From NCBI GenBank assembly GCA_023362775.1, contig JALMGJ010000006.1, forward strand, positions 12,170,501 to 12,234,500: a stretch of DNA of 64,000 nucleotides. Direction: 5' to 3'. Within the stretch, counting starts at the first letter, position 1. Every line of letters begins with the position of its first letter. Origin of the DNA: Charina bottae. Taxonomy: Eukaryota > Chordata > Lepidosauria > Squamata > Charinaidae. The notes under the pieces are model-generated. The model made no database searches. It had not been told where the DNA came from and was given only the letters and a program-made list of their open reading frames with translations. Positions 1 through 13,500 of this stretch are shown here, piece by piece. Both the position numbers and the translations under genes were made by a program.

Positions 1-215
1 CTGACCAGAGTTCATCATGGAAGCTAAGCAGTGTTGGACTTGGATAGGAGACCATCTGTGGCTGTAGGCTAGACTGGGAAGTTGGAAAAACATTTCAGAA
101 GGCAGAAAATTGGCAAACCATTTCCATATTGTTGCCAAGAAAATTACCTGGATGTGTACATGAAATCACCAGGAATTGAGTTCAACTCAATGGAGAACTT
201 TACTTTTAATGTAGT
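1..215 (+). repeat. 5S rRNA-derived SINE, truncated by window edge
   Basis: The first 70 bases match the 3' half of vertebrate 5S rRNA: the stretch around gaagctaagcag, then ttggataggagacc, then ctgtaggct. A SINE-like body follows with 'ggcaaaccatttcc' and 'ttgccaagaaaa'. This layout fits a 5S-derived (SINE3-like) element rather than a functional 5S gene, because the 5' half lies outside the window and the match is diverged. Minus-strand relatives are at 2540-2640, 38400-38640 and 61040-61255. Confidence 0.7.
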
Positions 216-429
216 TAGGGATGCATCCTAAAAGACAGCATACAACTGAGTTCCATAGCTCAGAAGTCCCTATGAGCAACACATATTTTGTAGGGTCATT
301 TCTTTTGCCCTTAATGAACAGGAGAATATCCATTCAGGGGTTAATGGTAATGTATTTGCCAGACATGAAGGTAATAAAAGACCTGGGTGGATTAAAATTG
401 TTTGGGGATTAGAGACACAGTGTTTGGTG

Positions 430-490
430 CAGAAGGAGAAGGAGAAGGAGAAGGAGAAGGAGAAGGAGAAGGAGAAGGAGAAGAAGGAGA
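430..490. repeat. (GGAGAA)n simple repeat
   Basis: About nine uninterrupted copies of the hexamer ggagaa. It reads as a long serine/phenylalanine run on the minus strand, but no coding signal surrounds it. Confidence 0.9.
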
Positions 491-524
491 GAAGGCATAC
501 AGATAACATATACTCTACATACAA

Positions 525-606
525 TCTAATCCTGGTCTGAAATGGAAACTGACATCAAGATGAATGAGACCATCACGGTGGGTGATAATCCAGCTAATTG
601 ATTATG
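525..606 (+). repeat. Direct repeat, copy 1 (unknown family)
   Basis: A block of about 82 bases beginning tctaatcctggtctgaaatg recurs at 1462-1545 in the same orientation with few changes. No family was recognised. Confidence 0.6.
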
Positions 607-612
607 CCCAGT

Positions 613-1460
613 TTGTTGTGTGGATGTGTCAAAAGGACATTCCAACATAAATATACTGTACGTCCGTGTCTTAGATCCATTTGTTTTCTGTGTTATTCTT
701 TTGGCTCAAGCCAAAGATCTACTGTTGAGCAAAACAAAGGTTTCACAGACTTCTAAAAAAAAAAAAGTACTTTCAAGGCTGTTCTTTCTGCTCTAGTTTT
801 CCTTCCTGCTGAAAAGTCTTCTTTTTCCAATACTCCAGTCCTGCTTTTATTCCAGAGGAAATTCCAAGGTGTATTAAATTTGGGAGAGAGACCCACTGAT
901 TTGCCATGAATAGGATCACCAAGGTATGGATGACAGGAGAGGTAGGTAGATATTCAAGGAAGGAAAGAGGGAAGAAGGTCTTATTATTTTATGGGGAGAA
1001 AATCCATACGGTAGAAATATTAAAAATGAAGACTTAATCAGGAATTTTGGAGGAGGAAGTTGATCAACCATAAAGCCTAGAAACTGAAATTTGTTTAATT
1101 AGAAAAAGAAGCAGAAAATTAATATTCTTGATCTTAGGGCAATTTGCAGGCAGTGAAACACATGCTGTCAAATCCCAGATTATAGCATAGTTGGTCTTTT
1201 GTGGGCTTTCTTTAAATGAACGGGTCAAGTATTTAAAACAATAGTATGATGCAAAGGCTCCTAAGGAGCAGCCTTCGTTTGAACAGCCTCAGTTTTCATT
1301 AGCAGAAATTTAAGGGGGAAAACTGATATTTTTTATAGACATGCTTTGATGCAGTTCTCAAATTGCTTAGGTATATATATGAGGGGGTCTGGAACCCCTT
1401 CACCCAAAGGTGGGCCCAGTTCCCTTGTTTCTGACATTTCACAGATGCAGATGACATGTA
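613..1460. other. Sequence without recognised features
   Basis: No open frame with conserved protein similarity, no repeat family recognised. Presumed upstream intron or flanking DNA of gene 1. Confidence 0.4.
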
Positions 1461-1461
1461 G

Positions 1462-1545
1462 TCTAATCCTGGTCTGAAATGGAAACTGACGTCAAGATGA
1501 ATGGTAGCATCACGGTGGGTGCTGATCCATCCAATTGATGATGTC
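1462..1545 (+). repeat. Direct repeat, copy 2 (unknown family)
   Basis: Second copy of the block at 525-606, about 940 bp downstream. Confidence 0.6.
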
Positions 1546-1639
1546 CAATTTGAAAAGAATTCCATCAAGATTGCTTTGTATGTTTTTGCAAGGGTTATTT
1601 TATTCAGTGGTGGTGGGGATTAACTGCATGCTTGGGTTT

Positions 1640-1710
1640 TGTCTCTTTTTACACTGCCCTGAGCCTGCTGATAGGGGCCGGGTAAATAAGTCCTGTAAAT
1701 AAATAAATGC
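1640..1710 (+). repeat. L2/CR1-like LINE 3' tail fragment
   Basis: The text cactgccctgagcctgctg followed by a gggccggg block and aaataaataaat resembles the '...gcccagagtcc...gggcggtataaat' tail of the L2-type copies in this window (10140, 48360, 61970), but is diverged. Confidence 0.45.
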
Positions 1711-2539
1711 ATAGGTTGATTGCCTGATTTGATTCATTGATTTGTGCATTAGATGTTGTACCCTGTCTTTCATTCAAGTCAGCGTACATAGAAATCTATT
1801 TTTCCTATTTTTTCCTTATTTATTCATGTATTATTTTATTTATTCAATCATTCATTCACTTATTCATTCATTCATTCATTCATTTTATTTTCTATTTTCC
1901 CCCACAACAGCCCACCTGTGAGGTAGGCTGGGCTGAGAAAACACAGCAAGCCCAAAGGGAGTTCTGTGGCTTGGGTGGACTTGAACCTGGGTTCAAGCAG
2001 TGGGGGAATGGGAGAAGGAGGGAGACAGAGTGTACACTGCTGCAAAATTTCACTTACAAACAGAGATGGAGGATAGATTTATTTTCCCAGCGCTACCTGT
2101 TATGGTGCAGGTGCAGCATTTGAGTTTTTCTCCGTAGGAGTCGATAGTTACTGCTTGTCTACTAGAAAGAAATAAAAAGTTGCTATTCCAGCTGAGAACA
2201 TTCACCTGCCCTTTTGCCAATAAATTCACCCATTCAGCCCAGCTTGTTTCTTTGCTCAGTTGCTCCTTTAGAGCTTCTGAACCTGCCCAAGTGTGATCAA
2301 GTGTTTGGATTGAGGTCTGCAACAAAATTTTGCAGTACAGGATATGCCTGCTCAGATTTGCAGTTAGTCAAGCTGCCATCTTCCAAGATATTCCAGGCTA
2401 TTTTACCCTCACTTACTGTTTTCTGTTCTTCTGCTCCTTAAGAGTTCTCCAGGATATTGTCACCTTACTGTGATGATTAAGCTGTTTGGGATCTCTCCCA
2501 CTCCCAACAATTGGAGAGTTTTCTTCTAGGATATATTTT

Positions 2540-2640
2540 TCACTTCACAGTCTAGCCTACAGACGTGGTATTTCCACATATTCTTCCATCCACATCTTAA
2601 CCGGGCCTAACCTTGCTTAGCTTCCAAGCATGGCCACTGT
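2540..2640 (-). repeat. 5S rRNA-derived SINE fragment
   Basis: Read on the minus strand it contains gcttggaagctaagcaaggt, the 5S rRNA internal region, then a 'ggatggaag' block and 'ctgtaggctagactg', as in the copy at the window start. Confidence 0.65.
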
Positions 2641-2649
2641 TGCCACCAG

Positions 2650-3590
2650 CAGAGGCTCTCTTTCTATAGATATAAGAAATTGGAGAAGAATGATGGAAGG
2701 ATGTGCTAATCCTCAAAAAGTCAAGCTTCCTGACTCCATACTGCCTCTCTTCCTTTACACTAGAGCAAGATTAGAAAATGCTTCCCTTCCTCAAGGTTGG
2801 GCTGGATTTTAGGACACATAGCAAGGCTGGGTAATGTGTGGTGTAGAACCTCCATGCTTGCTGATCTCTTGGTCAAAGCCTTGTGGCTCTTCTCTGTAAT
2901 TGAGTTGCTTTCTTTGTACAAAAGAAATCAAGAGTAATTGTTTTGTGCGTCTCTCTGAGGACCTTTCATTATCCAGAGAGGTAGTGATTACTTTTTACCT
3001 CTTTCTATGTGGAGCAAGTTCATTCCATGTGGCCCAATGGGTGGTTGGAGAAATCAGGTGAGCTGGAAATGGCTTGTAGGCTTTCGGTATCACACTGGAG
3101 TAAGTGTCTAATTTCCTTTAGGGTACAAACACATATGTAGTCTTTAGAACTGCTAAGTTTATAGTCAGGGCTGTTCAGCTGAGAACACATTTTATGGAAC
3201 ACATTGGAATAGCATGTAAATGTGATGCATTCATTTAAACACACACTGTTTTGTATTTTAGTACTCATCTTATGCTTCTGTATTCTATTTTATCCTATGC
3301 TATTTTACCTCAGTCTTTTATCTTTCATTTCATTTTATCTTCATCTATTTTATCTCATCTTACTTCATTTTACCTTATTTAATTCTATTTTATTGCTGCC
3401 GACACCCACTGTTTCTTGATATGGTCAATTGACTAATCAATAAAGCTATACTACACTGCACTGGAGTAGAAAAAACTGCCGCAGACCTGCTAGGAATTGT
3501 ATCTAATGCTGAAGTTTGGTTTCCAAGGGCCATATAGAGCTTGAATCAGGACTTAAAATTCAATAAACAAAATAACTATCCCTATAAGGC
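2650..3590. other. AT-rich sequence without recognised features
   Basis: Contains a degenerate (TTTTATCTCA)-like pyrimidine-rich stretch at about 3250-3400. No gene or recognised repeat family seen. Confidence 0.4.
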
Positions 3591-3599
3591 AAAAGGAGA

Positions 3600-3762
3600 A
3601 GGGGATGGCAGAGGATGAGATGGTTAGATAGCATCACCGATGTAATGAACATGAATTTGAGTAAACTCCGAGAGACAGTGGAGGACAGGAAGGCCTGGCG
3701 TGCTGTGGTCCATGAGGTCACGAAGAGTCGGACACGACTAAACGACTGAACAACAACAACAA
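3600..3762 (+). repeat. Bov-B LINE 3' end
   Basis: The terminal codons read as the Bov-B reverse transcriptase tail (a 'DRKAW'-like segment: gacaggaaggcctggcgtgc), followed by the diagnostic 3' end gagtcggacacgactaaacg and an (AAC)n tail. Bov-B is abundant in squamates. The copy is 5'-truncated. Confidence 0.8.
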
Positions 3763-3839
3763 ATCTGCATTTATAATGCTTGGATTTAAATCAACAGTCT
3801 CTCCATGTTTCATGCATTTCAAAGAGGCTTAAGAATCTA

Positions 3840-4217
3840 CAGGTAGTCCTTGACTTACGACTATTCGTTTAACGACCGTTTGAAGTTACAATGGTGCTGA
3901 AAAGAGTGATGACCGGTCCTCGCACTTATGATCATTGCAGTGTCCCCGTGGTCATGTGATCAAAATTTGGGCACTTGGCAACTGGCATGTATTTACAACG
4001 GTTGCAGCATCCTAGGGTCATGTGATCGCCATTTGAGACCTTCCCAGCCAGCTCCTGACAAGCAAAATCAATGGGGAACTGTGTGGTTTGCCACTTAACG
4101 ACTGTGGCAAAAAAGGTAGTAAAATTGGGTGCAACTCAAGTGATGGAAGTGATGGAAGTGATGGATTAGTGATGGAAGTTCTAGTCCCAATTGTGGTCGT
4201 AAGTCGAGGACTACCTG
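3840..4217. mobile_element. Palindromic MITE, TA target site (copy 1)
   Basis: The element begins caggtagtccttgacttacg and ends with the reverse complement, cgtaagtcgaggactacctg. It is flanked by TA on both sides, suggesting a Tc1/mariner-type target duplication. Three further copies lie at 10227-10636, 15661-16388 and 57111-57510. It has no coding capacity; open frames within it are incidental. Confidence 0.75.
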
Positions 4218-4493
4218 TAGTTCTATCTGTATTTCGATACTTAGAGCCAACAATTTCAGTTGCACTCATACATAGAAATGGAAATTTAAGACCTGCATCT
4301 TAACACTTCCATCTGGATCTAGTGGTATCTTCAGCTTTCCTCCCCCAAATACTCTCCACACCTCCATGTCTACTTTTGAAAGTTTGTTTGATTATGTCAT
4401 CCATGTTTGTTTCTCTGTCCCTTCTTCAAGAAGGTCAGCAAGACCGAGGCAAATAACCACAAAGAGGACGTCACAGCCAATCCGAAAAGTGAA

Positions 4494-4544
4494 ATGAAAG
4501 GCCCTAAGAAGCTAGCATCAACCTGTTCCATGTCCAAACTGAAG
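4494..4544 (+). CDS. SLCO1A2: Gene 1 coding exon 1
   Basis: Encodes 17 residues ending CSMSKLK, followed by a gtatca donor in phase 0. The ATG has G at -3. The exon probably extends upstream as 5' UTR to an acceptor in the pyrimidine-rich ttctctgtcccttcttcaag near 4430. The start is inferred by comparison with the short SLCO1A2 N-terminus, which also ends SKLK. Confidence 0.72.
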
Positions 4545-7500
4545 GTATCAGGATCTTATAATTCCCATGTCAATGTAAAACTTATTTGATATATAGGCTT
4601 GGACATACAGTAGATTGCTTGGGGAAGTCTGAATGGCAAGAAAGGATGTTCTATAGGGTTATTTGTTCATAACTTTAAAAACCGACAGCTAGGAACGTAA
4701 GTATGTTCCATCATGGAGTGAATCACATTCACGGGGTGGATTTGCAAGCACATTAGGCTAGGGCAGCTTTTCTCAACCTTTTGACCCTGGAGGAACCCTT
4801 GCAATATTTTTCAGGCCTCAGGGAACCCCTGCACATTCAGGCTCAAATACAGGCCAGAAGTTACAAAATTATTATATTCGTTTCATGTGTAGGCCTGTAG
4901 ATATGCATTAACAGTGTTCTTAAACTAAACATAAAGAATGAAACTTACTTCTTTAATGTGAAGTTGCCCAAATTTGAAATATTTTTTTAAATAAATCGTG
5001 ATCTCCCAGGGAACCCCTAGGGACCTCTTGCGGAGCCCGAGGGTTCCATGCAACCCTGGTTGAGAAACACTGGGCTAGGGGTTGGATGACTTGTGGTTCA
5101 GTGTGGTTCACTGTCTTTTGATGATGTGGCCAACAGGTGAAGGCATAATATGGTTTATTAGTTTGGGCATCCCATGTGATGTAAATGTAGTAACAGTGGT
5201 CTCTTACCCTAAGTTTTGGTTTAGTGCCTTGTGTAAACCCAGATGTAAAGTTGGAAAGGGGTGTTTCATACAGTACATTGAGTCTAATCTGTTGCTTCTC
5301 TCAAACTCTTCCACTGCCTCCTGTTATTCAGTTGTGCTGTTGCAATAGGGCAAAAACTGAAGGGTTGAAAGTGACAGTTAGTTGACCCCTTTGATTTATC
5401 CATTATATAAGCAAAGGCTTTGTGAGCTAACATGTGGACAATGGACTTTAAACTGGACCTTTACTCTGGAAGGCAGATTAATGTATCCCTGAATTAAGCA
5501 GCCAGATTCTGGGAGTTGAAGTCTGCATATCTTAAAGTTGGCAAGGTTGAGAAACGCTGGTCTATACTGTGATTGGACCCATCCAGCAAAGAGGAGACCC
5601 CCCAACCCTCTGAGTACATAATTTCACTGTCGAAATGGTTAGTAGAAATTACAGATTGCAGAGTTTTAGGGATTTAGACAGAAATCTTTCCCAGCTCTCT
5701 CTGAGACTGACTTTAGGAACCTGAGTGTATAAAAAGTTGAGTTGAAATGGCAGAGTGAATGGAAATGCTTTTTTAAAAACAAAAACAAAACCAGGCTGTT
5801 TTGTAAAGATAATGACACAATGAAGAAACAGATTTTAGGAATATTCTATTCTGGATTGTGCTGAGATTATAGTTTTCTGCCCTCCACCCACCCCACTGAT
5901 GAATTCTATACATGTCCATTCAGGACCAGATTTTCTTCTTCTTGGTGATCACTCGTAGCCGAGTAAGTTTGTCTTCCAAGGGTAAAATCTTAACAGTGGA
6001 TCCGTAAGTGGCTGTAAAGGCCAATTCTGGATCCGCACAGTCTCCCACAATGAGGGCATAGGTTTCCAGGTGGAAGACGGTCACGATGAGGGTTTGCTTG
6101 AGGTGCCTTCCTCTTAGCTCATTTCTCCCTTTCGCCCTATACTCGTGCTTCTTCAAAGTCCGTAGCGCCTTTAATAAAGGCTGACCTCCAATTGAAATGC
6201 TCATGAGTTAGGGCTTCCCAGTTCTCAATGCTGATAATAATTTTTTTAAAATTAGCTTTGAGAGTATCTTTGAATCTCTTTTGCTGTCCACCAATATTCC
6301 ATTTTCCATTCTTAAGTTGGGAGTAAAGTAGCTGCTTTGGAAGATGATGGTCAGGCATTCGAACAACATGGCCGGTCCAGCGAAGTTGATGTTGGATGAT
6401 CATTGTTTCAATGCTGGTGGTTTTCGCTTCTTCCAATATGCTAACATTAGTCCGCCTATCTTCCCAAGTAATTTGCAGAATTTTTCAGAGGCAGCGTTGA
6501 TGGAATCTTTCAAGTAGTTGGAGGTGGCGTTTGTAGAGGGTCCACGTTTCACATGCGTACAATAGATTAACTTCAATGGGATTCTTACAGAGAAAGGATA
6601 TAGAACTTGGGAAAACATTTTCCAAGATGTAGTATACTGAGATGTTTTATGTATGTATGTATGTATGTATGTATGTATGTATGTATGTATGTATGTATGT
6701 TTATATGGCTGCTCATTTCACCAAGGCAACACTGGGCAGCGAACATGGTTAAAAACATCCATATAACAATTAAAAAGAGAAAGAGAGAGAGAAACATAAC
6801 AAAAGCCAAAACATGAGAACAAAAGGGCAAATGGGGACAACCTGTTGACAATAAATGAATAATACTTTACAGGCTTGACTAACCTCCCAATCCCATGCCT
6901 GGGAGAATCTGAACTTCTGTTAAAATATACACAAGATTGGTTTGATGCCAAAAGTCCCACATGAAAAGTTGAATTGACCTCTTTACCCCTGATTCTCCCC
7001 CCATCTTTTTTTCTTTTAAACCAAACAAATTTAGACTCTAAGCTTCTTGGGGCAGAGACCTATCCTCTTCTGTTCTACAGAGCCCCTTGGACGAACTGTA
7101 ATGGATGTGGGAAAGATCTTGGGAGACTGGGCAAAGAGACACTGCCAAGGGAATGGTTAGATAAGAGACAGCATAGCCCACAGCTGTATAATGGGTTGGG
7201 CAAGAGGCTCAGAAGAGACCCTCCCTAGTTTCTTGGACTGTAAAGGAGATGGAGGGAGAGATGTACTTCAGACTTTCAAGGTTCTGTTAATGTCTCTCTG
7301 TCTATCCATTCAGTCGTGTCCGACTCTCGGTCACTTTGTGGATCGATGCTTTCCATGCCTTTCTATCTCTTACAGCTTCCTTTAGTTCCATCAAAGTCAT
7401 TCCAGTGTCCCTTCTGATGGTGTCAAGCCAGTGAGTCCTAGGGCGGCCCCTTCTTCTTTTACCACTGATCAGTCCCAGCATAATTGCCTTTTCGAGTGAG

Positions 7501-10500
7501 TCAGCTTGCATAACATGACCGAAGTATGACATGTACTACTTTACAACATTTACTATTTTAGTGTAAAGCTACATTAAGTTCTTTTTTAAATAGTCCCTTT
7601 GAAGCTTAGATTAAACATTCCCCAACTGGTGCCCTCCAGATGTTTTGAGACTTGCAATTCTGAGGATTCCCTTTTGGGTGAAATTGGAGTTTTAATCTCA
7701 GCAGATTTGGAAAAGACATAGGGTTGGGAAGGCTATCTTATCTGCCGAGATATTACAATTACAAATAATTCTACTCCTCTCACACATATTAGGCAGTGTT
7801 CACAGAAGAACGTACAAGGTACAAATTAACTAACCACAGTTTACGCTAGGCTAGGTTTTCTGGCTATTCTGCAAAGCTAGAAATTAGAAGTTAGGACTCC
7901 AAGGGTTCCCTCCAATTAATCTATACTCTGTAGGTCAGGACTTTCCAAAGTTTTTCCCGCGGCGACACACCAACCGGCGTTGGTGTGTCGCCGCGGGAAA
8001 ACCCGGAAGTGCGGCAGCGCGCAAAAACCCAGAAGCGCTGCTTCCGCTTTTGGGGTTTGCGCGCTGCAGTTGGTGTGTCGCCGCGGGAAAACCTGGAAGC
8101 ACTGATGACGATCAGTGCTTCCGGGTTGTGTGGCGACACACCAGACTGTGTGTGGCGACACACTTTTGTGTTGCGACACACAGTTTGGAAAGCTCTGCTG
8201 TAGGTTATACTCTATACTCTATAAACCCTAACCTATACTCTTTGGGATATGCAAATGCTTGCAGCAGTGAATTCTGGACATTGAGCTTCAGTTCAGTCTA
8301 GCTAGTGCATGTGTACTCTATGGTTTTCAGAGAATCAGTGTCATAGTAGCACAGGTAGCAAACCTCATACAATTAGAAGACCTAATGTGCCAAATTCTTT
8401 TTACATTGATGCACTTGAATAGCAGTTTGAGAGGGGGTAGACAATCCCATACATATGGATCACCCTTCCCTGGTAGGATTGTTCAAATTTCGCTGATGGG
8501 CATGCCTTTCTTCAGTGTCCTCTATAGAGAGATATCCATCATACTTTGATTGCCCCATATGGTCAAGACTGGCAGAGCATGCTGATCAGACAAATTTGCA
8601 AATGCTATTGATAAATAGCATCCTCAAGAAACCTTCCCTGGACCCTACCATCCTGGGCAATTTTCGCCCAGTCTCCCACCTTCCCTTTTTGGGAAAGGTG
8701 GTTGAGAAGGTGGTGGCGTTGCAACTCCAGAGGATTCTGGAGGAAACGGATTATCTGGACCCCTTCCAGTCAGGTTTCAGGCTGGGATATGGGACGGAGA
8801 CCGCATTGGTCATGCTTATGGATGATCTCTGGCGAGAGCGGGATGGAGGGAATGCGTCCATCCTTGCTCTCTTAGATCTCTCAGCGGCTTTCGATACCGT
8901 CGGCCACAGTATACTTTTGGGGCAGCTCAGGGAGTTGGGGACGGGCAGTGTGGTTTTGCGCTGGTTCGCCTCCTTCCTCAAGGGCCGTTCCCAGTCGGTG
9001 TTGGTAGGGGAGGAGAGAGCTGACCCGTGACCCCTGACTTGTGGGGTACCGCAGGGGTCGGTTCTCTCTCCTCTCCTATTCAACATCTACATGAAGCCGC
9101 TGGGCGAGATCATCCGTCACCACGGGATGAGGTATCACCAATATGCTGATGATACCCAGTTATACATCTCCGTCCCGGGTGAAGTAAGTGATGCGGTCAA
9201 TGCCTTATCTCAGTGCCTGGAGGCTGTGGGGGTCTGGATGGGGAACAACAGGCTTCAACTGAACCCTGGTAAGATGGAGTGGCTGTGGATTGATGGCCCC
9301 CCTGGATCCGGGAAGTTGTCATCTTTGGTTCTGGGTGGGGTTGCACTACCCCACTCGGATCCAGTGTGGAATCTGGGGGTCCTCCTGGACTTGCGACTCC
9401 TGCTCAAAGAGCAGGTGGCAGTCGTGGCCAGGAGGGCCTTTGCACAGCTTCGAGTTGTGCGCCAGTTACGCCCTTTCCTGGATCGGGAGGCCCTCTGAAC
9501 AGTCACTCACGCCCTTGTCATCTCCCGTATAGACTATTGTTATGCGCTCTACATGGGGCTACCCTTGAGGAGTATCCGGAAGCTTCAGCTGGTGCAGAAT
9601 GCGGCAGCGCGAGCAGTTATGGGTGCTAGGAGATCGGCACATGTGACACCTCTGCTACGCAAGCTGCATTGGGTGCCAGTTTGCTTCCGGGTCCAATTCA
9701 AGGTGTTGGTGATTACCTTTAAAGCCCTACATGGCATAGGACCAGGGTACCTGAGGGACCGTCTTGTCCCGACAACATCAGCCCGCCCCACCCATGCATG
9801 CAGAGAGGGCATGCTTCGGACCCCCTCAACAAGAGAATTCCATCTAGCGGGGTCCAGGAGGCGTGCCTTCTCTGCGATAGCGCCCGCCTTATGGAATATC
9901 TTGCCCCTGGAGGTGGGACTGGCCCCCTCCCTCCTGGCCTTTCGGAAGGCCCTTAAGACCTGGCTCTGCCACCTGGCCTGGGACGACGGAGGTGGTAGTG
10001 CCTCCTGGGGTTGGCTGGCCCCGTAGCTCCATGATCTATTCTGCGGTTCCTAATCCATCTTGGATTTTATTTTATTTATTTTATGCTTGTGGTGTTTTTA
10101 GATATTTTGTATAGTTTTTAAATTTTTATTTATTGTAACCCGCCCAGAGTCCCTTGTATGGGAGATGGGTGGGGAATAAATTTGAAAAATAAATAAAAAA
10201 ATAAATACATAAATACATAAATGACACAGGTAGTCCTTGCTTAATGACCCCAATTGGGACCGGCAACTCCATCGCTAAGCCACACGGTTGTTAAGCGAGA
10301 CATCACATGACCACAATGGGCTTACAACCTCACTTCCGCTGCCGTCGTGAAGTGAGACATCACTTAACTGCAACTTGTGATTTTACTGCCAGCTTCTCCA
10401 TTGATTCTGCTTGTCAGAAGGCGGGAACGAAGCGTGCAGATGATGATCATGTGACCGTGAGGCGCTCAGATGGTTGAAACATCCACCAGTTGTGAAGTCC

Positions 10501-13500
10501 CCAAACCTCAATCTCGTGACTGTGGGGACACTGCAAGGGTCGTAAGCGTGAGGACTGGTCATAAAATTACTTTTTCAGTGCCATTGTAACTTCAAATGGT
10601 CACTAAACAGGGCAATTATTAAGTGAGGACTACCTGTAATCCCTCAACAACAGGCAAAGCTGATCTCTTTTGTGGTACAGTTTATAAAATTATCCAGAAA
10701 CTGATTAAGAATAAGAATAAGGAAACTCTACAGATTTTGAAACAATATTACATAGATTTTGACATTTTATAAATTAGTGCCAAATTGATCCTGGATCCTG
10801 AATTAAATTATAGACATGCCGTTTATTAGCTTTTATTATGAATTTTTATATAGTATCTTGCAGTCAGTACTTTACATTAGCATTACAGCTTTATTCACAA
10901 AACTTAAACCTGTAATGAAGAGTTCATTTTCAAAATTCTTAAGAATTTTGGTGTGCCAGACTGCAGCTGCAACTCTCTGTTAGGGAAGAAGAAAAGAATG
11001 TCCCACTAATTTCGCAGATGGTTTCCATAGTCTGCAAGCAGAACAACTGAGATTAAGGCTAAATTTTATTAAATTACCCAGGCCTTTTAAAAGCTAACCA
11101 TTTGAGGGTAAATCTGACACCTTTGTGACTCCCTTTGCAACAGGTAGAACCAGGCCTGTTCTTACAGTTACGTAAGGGAGCAGAAATGCCGTTTGGAAAA
11201 GCCAGAAGAAGGGAGCAATTGCATACATACACTCTGGCTTTTTGTCAGAAAAGGAAACTGGGCTACTTTAGGGAAAAAGGACATCAGAGCCAATACACAT
11301 GTATGCAAATACTAGAAATGTTCCTAAGCTATGGTTTGCCTACTGCAGTGTTTCTCAAGCTTGGCATCTTTAAACTGTGTGGACTTCAACTTCCAGAATT
11401 CCCCAGCCAGCATGCTGGCTGGGGAATTCTGGGAGTTGAAGTCCATACAGCTTAAAGTTGCCAAGGTTGAGAAACACTGACCTACTGAATAAACCACTCT
11501 TGGCCAAGTTGGTACAATACCTTGAGCCCAAACCAAACAAATGACATGGCGGCCAACATGTTTGAACTGGGCCTAAGATCTATTCTGTGATGGAACAAAC
11601 TTTCTATGGCGGTAGTTGATGCTCTTTCAGTGGAAATATTTAATGATGCTGTTTCTCAGGGATGTTGGAGCTGCAGAGTCTTTGTATTGTAAATCCCACA
11701 GTGAGCAGTTGGACTAAATGATCATTAAGGTATCCTGCAGGCTGTATTTAAATATTACATTTATGACCAGTCTTTCCTTAAAGAGCTCATAGCCAGATTG
11801 TTCCTCATTTAAGGTTCACAGCAACTCTATGAGACAGTGCCCAGCCCAAAGTCATTCAATGGGCTCTATAGTTGAGAGGAGATCTGAATTTAGAACATCC
11901 TGGTCCAGCCCAACACTTTACCCACTACTCCATGCTGGTGAATTTGATGTGATTAATTCCCTATTGCTTATTGAACAGATTTTCCTCATTTCCTTCTAGA
12001 TATTTTTGGTAGCATTACATTTTGCCTATCTGGCCAAGACCATGACTGGAAGTTACATCAACAGCATGCTGACACAGATCGAAAGGCGATTCAACATTTC
12101 TGCCTCGCTGGTTGGTGTTATCAATGGAAGCTTTGAAATGGGTAGGCAAATAGATAAACGTATCCAATGGTTTGCAATAAATAAATACATTGATTTAGGT
12201 TTTATATTTATTTCAGTTTAGTTATACCACACTTCAGCACGATAAGCATATTCAGATGATTGGAAAGGAAGAATGAAAATCCAGGCATGGAGAAATCTAT
12301 CAGTACCTAGCCTAGTTTATTTCTACAGGTGACCTGCTGGTGATTGTCTTTGTGAGTTACTTGGGAGCAAAACTTCACAGGCCGCGCATGATTGCTCTTG
12401 GATGTGCTGCCATGGGTTTGGGATGTGTTTTGATAGCCCTGCCTCATTTTCTGATGGGGAGGTAAGTTCCAATTCTAATCTTACCTGCTTTCCATATGCT
12501 TATATCAGCCTATCAACATTAGCATCCCCCTCTCCATACATTTTTAGAGGGGTGTGGTGGCTCAGCAGGTAAGACGCCAGGCTTGTCGATCAGAAGATTG
12601 CAAGTTCGGAGGTTCGAATCCCTAGTCCCGCGTGACGGAGTGAGCTCCCGCACTAGCCCCAGCTCTTGCCAACCTAGCAATTCGAAAGCATGCAAATGCA
12701 AGTAGATTAATAGGTACCACTTCGGTGGGAAGGTAACAGCGTTCCGCGTGCGTCATTCCGGCCACATGACCGTGGAAGCGTCTTTGGACAACACTGGCTC
12801 TTAGGCTAACAAACGGAGATGAGCACCGGCCCCTAGAGTCGGACACGACTGCACAAATGTGCGGGGGGAACCTTTACCTTTACCTCCATAAATCACTCAG
12901 AATTTGTGCCTATGCATACACACCCAGATGGCTTTTAGAACAGAGCAGGGGAATTAAGAAAAGAAATATGACAGCCATCAGCCAAGAATGTTTTAGTATT
13001 GAGTTGTATGTCTTTAAAATCAGAATTGAGAACGAGGACTTAGTAAATAGGCAAGTTTGTGTAAAATCAGTGTGAACAACTTTTGTTCTGATTATGGATG
13101 CAAAGAGGAGGAACAATAGGCCGGAAGAAGGTCCTTCTCAAGATAGTTGTAACCCTATGATATATGATGTGTATGTGTATACAAAGAAATGCACATATCC
13201 CCCCATGGGTTGACAGCCTAATCTGCAAATTGGGTCTGTGCCTGTACAGTCATGATAAGAATATGTTCAGTATAGCTGATTGTCTGACAGAGATGAGGAT
13301 TCTAGCTTCTGTTTTTTCTGTGCTGTCTCTGAATATCTGGTCCTGGTGGTTTTGACTAAAATTTGGCTGGGTTAATGGAGCAAACTTTCTGCTGGGGGAA
13401 TGTGCATGCAGCCTTCTTCTTTGCTTGTTCTTCAGATGAGAAAATGCAGGTCGCATTCACACAACAGGCTTAATCCCATACCGGGATTAACAAAACAATT

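Noticed and set aside
1..75. A functional 5S rRNA gene
   Set aside because: Diverged from 5S and followed by a SINE body; also cut by the window edge.
4407..4493. An upstream extension of gene 1 exon 1 reading into FLCPFFKKVSKTEA
   Set aside because: The frame there has no ATG before a stop at 4389, and a polypyrimidine acceptor-like tract lies inside it, so it is more likely intron plus 5' UTR; the ATG at 4494 is preferred.
12546..12640. A tRNA gene
   Set aside because: A- and B-box similarity but no cloverleaf-compatible 3' half; it continues into a Bov-B-like tail, so it is a SINE.
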